64,000 nucleotides of DNA from Diprion similis. Lineage: Eukaryota; Arthropoda; Insecta; Hymenoptera; Diprionidae. The stretch spans positions 15,881,501-15,945,500 of the forward strand of contig NC_060114.1 of NCBI RefSeq assembly GCF_021155765.1, given 5' to 3'. The position numbers and the translations under genes were made by a program. Shown in pieces: positions 62,817-64,000 of the stretch. How positions within the stretch are numbered: position 1 is the stretch's first letter; each line of letters starts with the position of its first letter. The notes below the pieces were generated by a model, which was given only the letters and a program-made list of their open reading frames with translations, was not told where the DNA came from and did not search any database.

Positions 62817-64000
62817 ATGGTGCCGGGAAGACCGCCAGTTCCTGGTTTGTAAAATCAGTAATATGATATTTACAGTAGTGAAAGCATAACCTATAAACAA
62901 AAACTATTGTAAACATCTACCCCATGATTTTTTCCACTTCAAATCTAATCTACATACATTTAATAGATTTTCCATCAAATAACTAGAGACTTTTGTCTAA
63001 TGCAAACTATTTTTTCAGATAATCCACTGGGACTTTCATGGCATGACAGTGCCTTGATCCCGATGCTAAATCCGACCAACATAATGGAGTATTTTTCGGA
63101 AAAAAGCAATCCGTTTTATGACAGAACTTGCAATAACGAAATAGTCAAAATGCAACGTCTCAATCCAGAGCAGTTAACGTAAGAAAACTCGTCACTGATA
63201 CAGCTGCTGAGTACATAATCACGCCTAAGAATGAATCACCGAGTATTACAATATTTTTTTCAGAAATATGACAGGCCTCGAGTACATACTGTTACACGTT
63301 CAAGAGCCAATACTTTACGTGATAAGGAAACAAGAACGTCATTCACCTACCCAAGCCACCCCTTTAGCGGATTACTACATCATAGCAGGCGTAGTTTACC
63401 AAGCACCTGACCTAGGATCTGTCGTCAACTCAAGACTGGTACGGCTGCTGCTAGTCAAGGCTCTAGGTTTCGATTAAAGTTTCTAGATTTCTAAACTAAC
63501 AGATGGATTAAAGATCAGGAAATCCGACCTCCAAGATCAACAATATGCAATTCAGACATCTATTATTCTTCATTCATTGTTGATTCTACCCTCATTTCAG
63601 TTGTCGACTGTTCATCACTTGCAATCAGCCATTGAGGAAGCAAGCTCTTGCTCTAGATACCATCCTAGCAAGGGTTATACGTGGGATTTTAAGAATGGAA
63701 AATCCCTGCCAGCGAAGAAAGAAGTACCAGTTAGAGAAGAGCCTAGTTCGTTGTTCCAGCGTCAAAGAGTTGATATGTTACTGGCTGAGCTGACCCGTAA
63801 ATTTCCTCTACCTGTACCAAAGCCGATACAGCCAGCCCCTGAATCTAGTGAGTATTTGCTGATTAATCATCGCAAAACACATCCTATTTCTTGTTTATTC
63901 AAGTTAAGTTTATTAATCAATTGCGATTCCAGCTGTGGAGGTTAAACAAGAAATCAAAACTGAGAAGAAGGACATGAAACCGCCACCCGAAAAGAAGCCA
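62817..64000 (+). CDS. MED6: Mediator complex subunit 6 (MED6), 5' part
   Basis: Head-module subunit of Mediator, which links activators to RNA polymerase II in the nucleus. Exons: 62817-62844, 63019-63178, 63264-63438, 63601-63847, 63933 to the window edge. That gives 226 codons so far, with the gene continuing beyond 64000. Diagnostic stretches are [18 protein letters not shown], the FYDRTCNNE segment, [38 protein letters not shown] and [14 protein letters not shown] with PSKGYTWDF. After that the sequence becomes Pro/Lys/Glu-rich ([11 protein letters not shown]), as in the variable MED6 tail. The start is a 28-nt exon reading MVPGRPPVP, followed by a phase-1 intron and an exon beginning DNPLG. 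All junctions are GT-AG. Confidence 0.93.

Noticed and set aside
1-64000. CRISPR arrays, operons, phage or bacterial mobile genes
   Set aside because: Spliced animal genes throughout; no spaced direct repeats of CRISPR type and no prokaryotic gene layout.

Overview
The window is animal nuclear DNA, almost certainly from an insect and probably a hymenopteran (a sawfly or wasp). The support is spliced genes with GT-AG introns, AT-rich intergenic DNA full of homopolymers and microsatellites, insect-type gene content, and MITE-like transposon remnants. The species assignment is inference.

Layout. Positions 1-14.5 kb hold no recognisable protein gene and look like the upstream regulatory domain of the first gene. 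Positions 14.59-20.40 kb (+) carry an orthodenticle/Otx homeobox gene (6 coding exons, 336 aa), followed by an AT-rich 3' UTR. A 611-bp non-autonomous hAT element with a perfect 8-bp target-site duplication separates it from the next gene. Positions 24.49-46.85 kb (+) carry off-track/PTK7, a seven-Ig receptor pseudokinase of 1127 aa in 8 coding exons. Its 5.7-kb first intron and 12.2-kb second intron hold a second copy of the same hAT element, a near-perfect palindromic MITE and other repeats. Positions 46.85-53.5 kb are AT-rich 3' flank and intergenic DNA, with a striking inverted repeat bearing NRF1-type sites at 51.8 kb.

The right end is gene dense: a mitochondrial-clan cytochrome P450 (53.54-56.53 kb, +, 11 exons, 531 aa), the actin N-terminal acetyltransferase NAA80 (57.54-58.66 kb, +, 3 exons, 189 aa), a biliverdin/flavin reductase BLVRB on the minus strand (61.17 down to 59.72 kb, 5 exons, 201 aa), and the 5' part of Mediator subunit MED6 (62.82 kb to the window edge, +). 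BLVRB and MED6 are head to head across about 1.6 kb that contains a CCAAT-box palindrome and a 32-G run.

The genes do not form one pathway: a head-patterning transcription factor, a Wnt/semaphorin co-receptor, a P450, an actin-modifying enzyme, a redox enzyme and a general transcription subunit. All exon chains were joined by hand by checking splice sites and phase; each complete CDS sums to a multiple of three. I found no clearly novel multi-gene system. The best leads are the paired hAT MITEs, two in-frame donors 15 nt apart at the otd homeodomain junction, two stop-free 3n introns plus a GC-AG intron in the P450, intronic hairpin repeats in otk, and two symmetric promoter-like inverted repeats.
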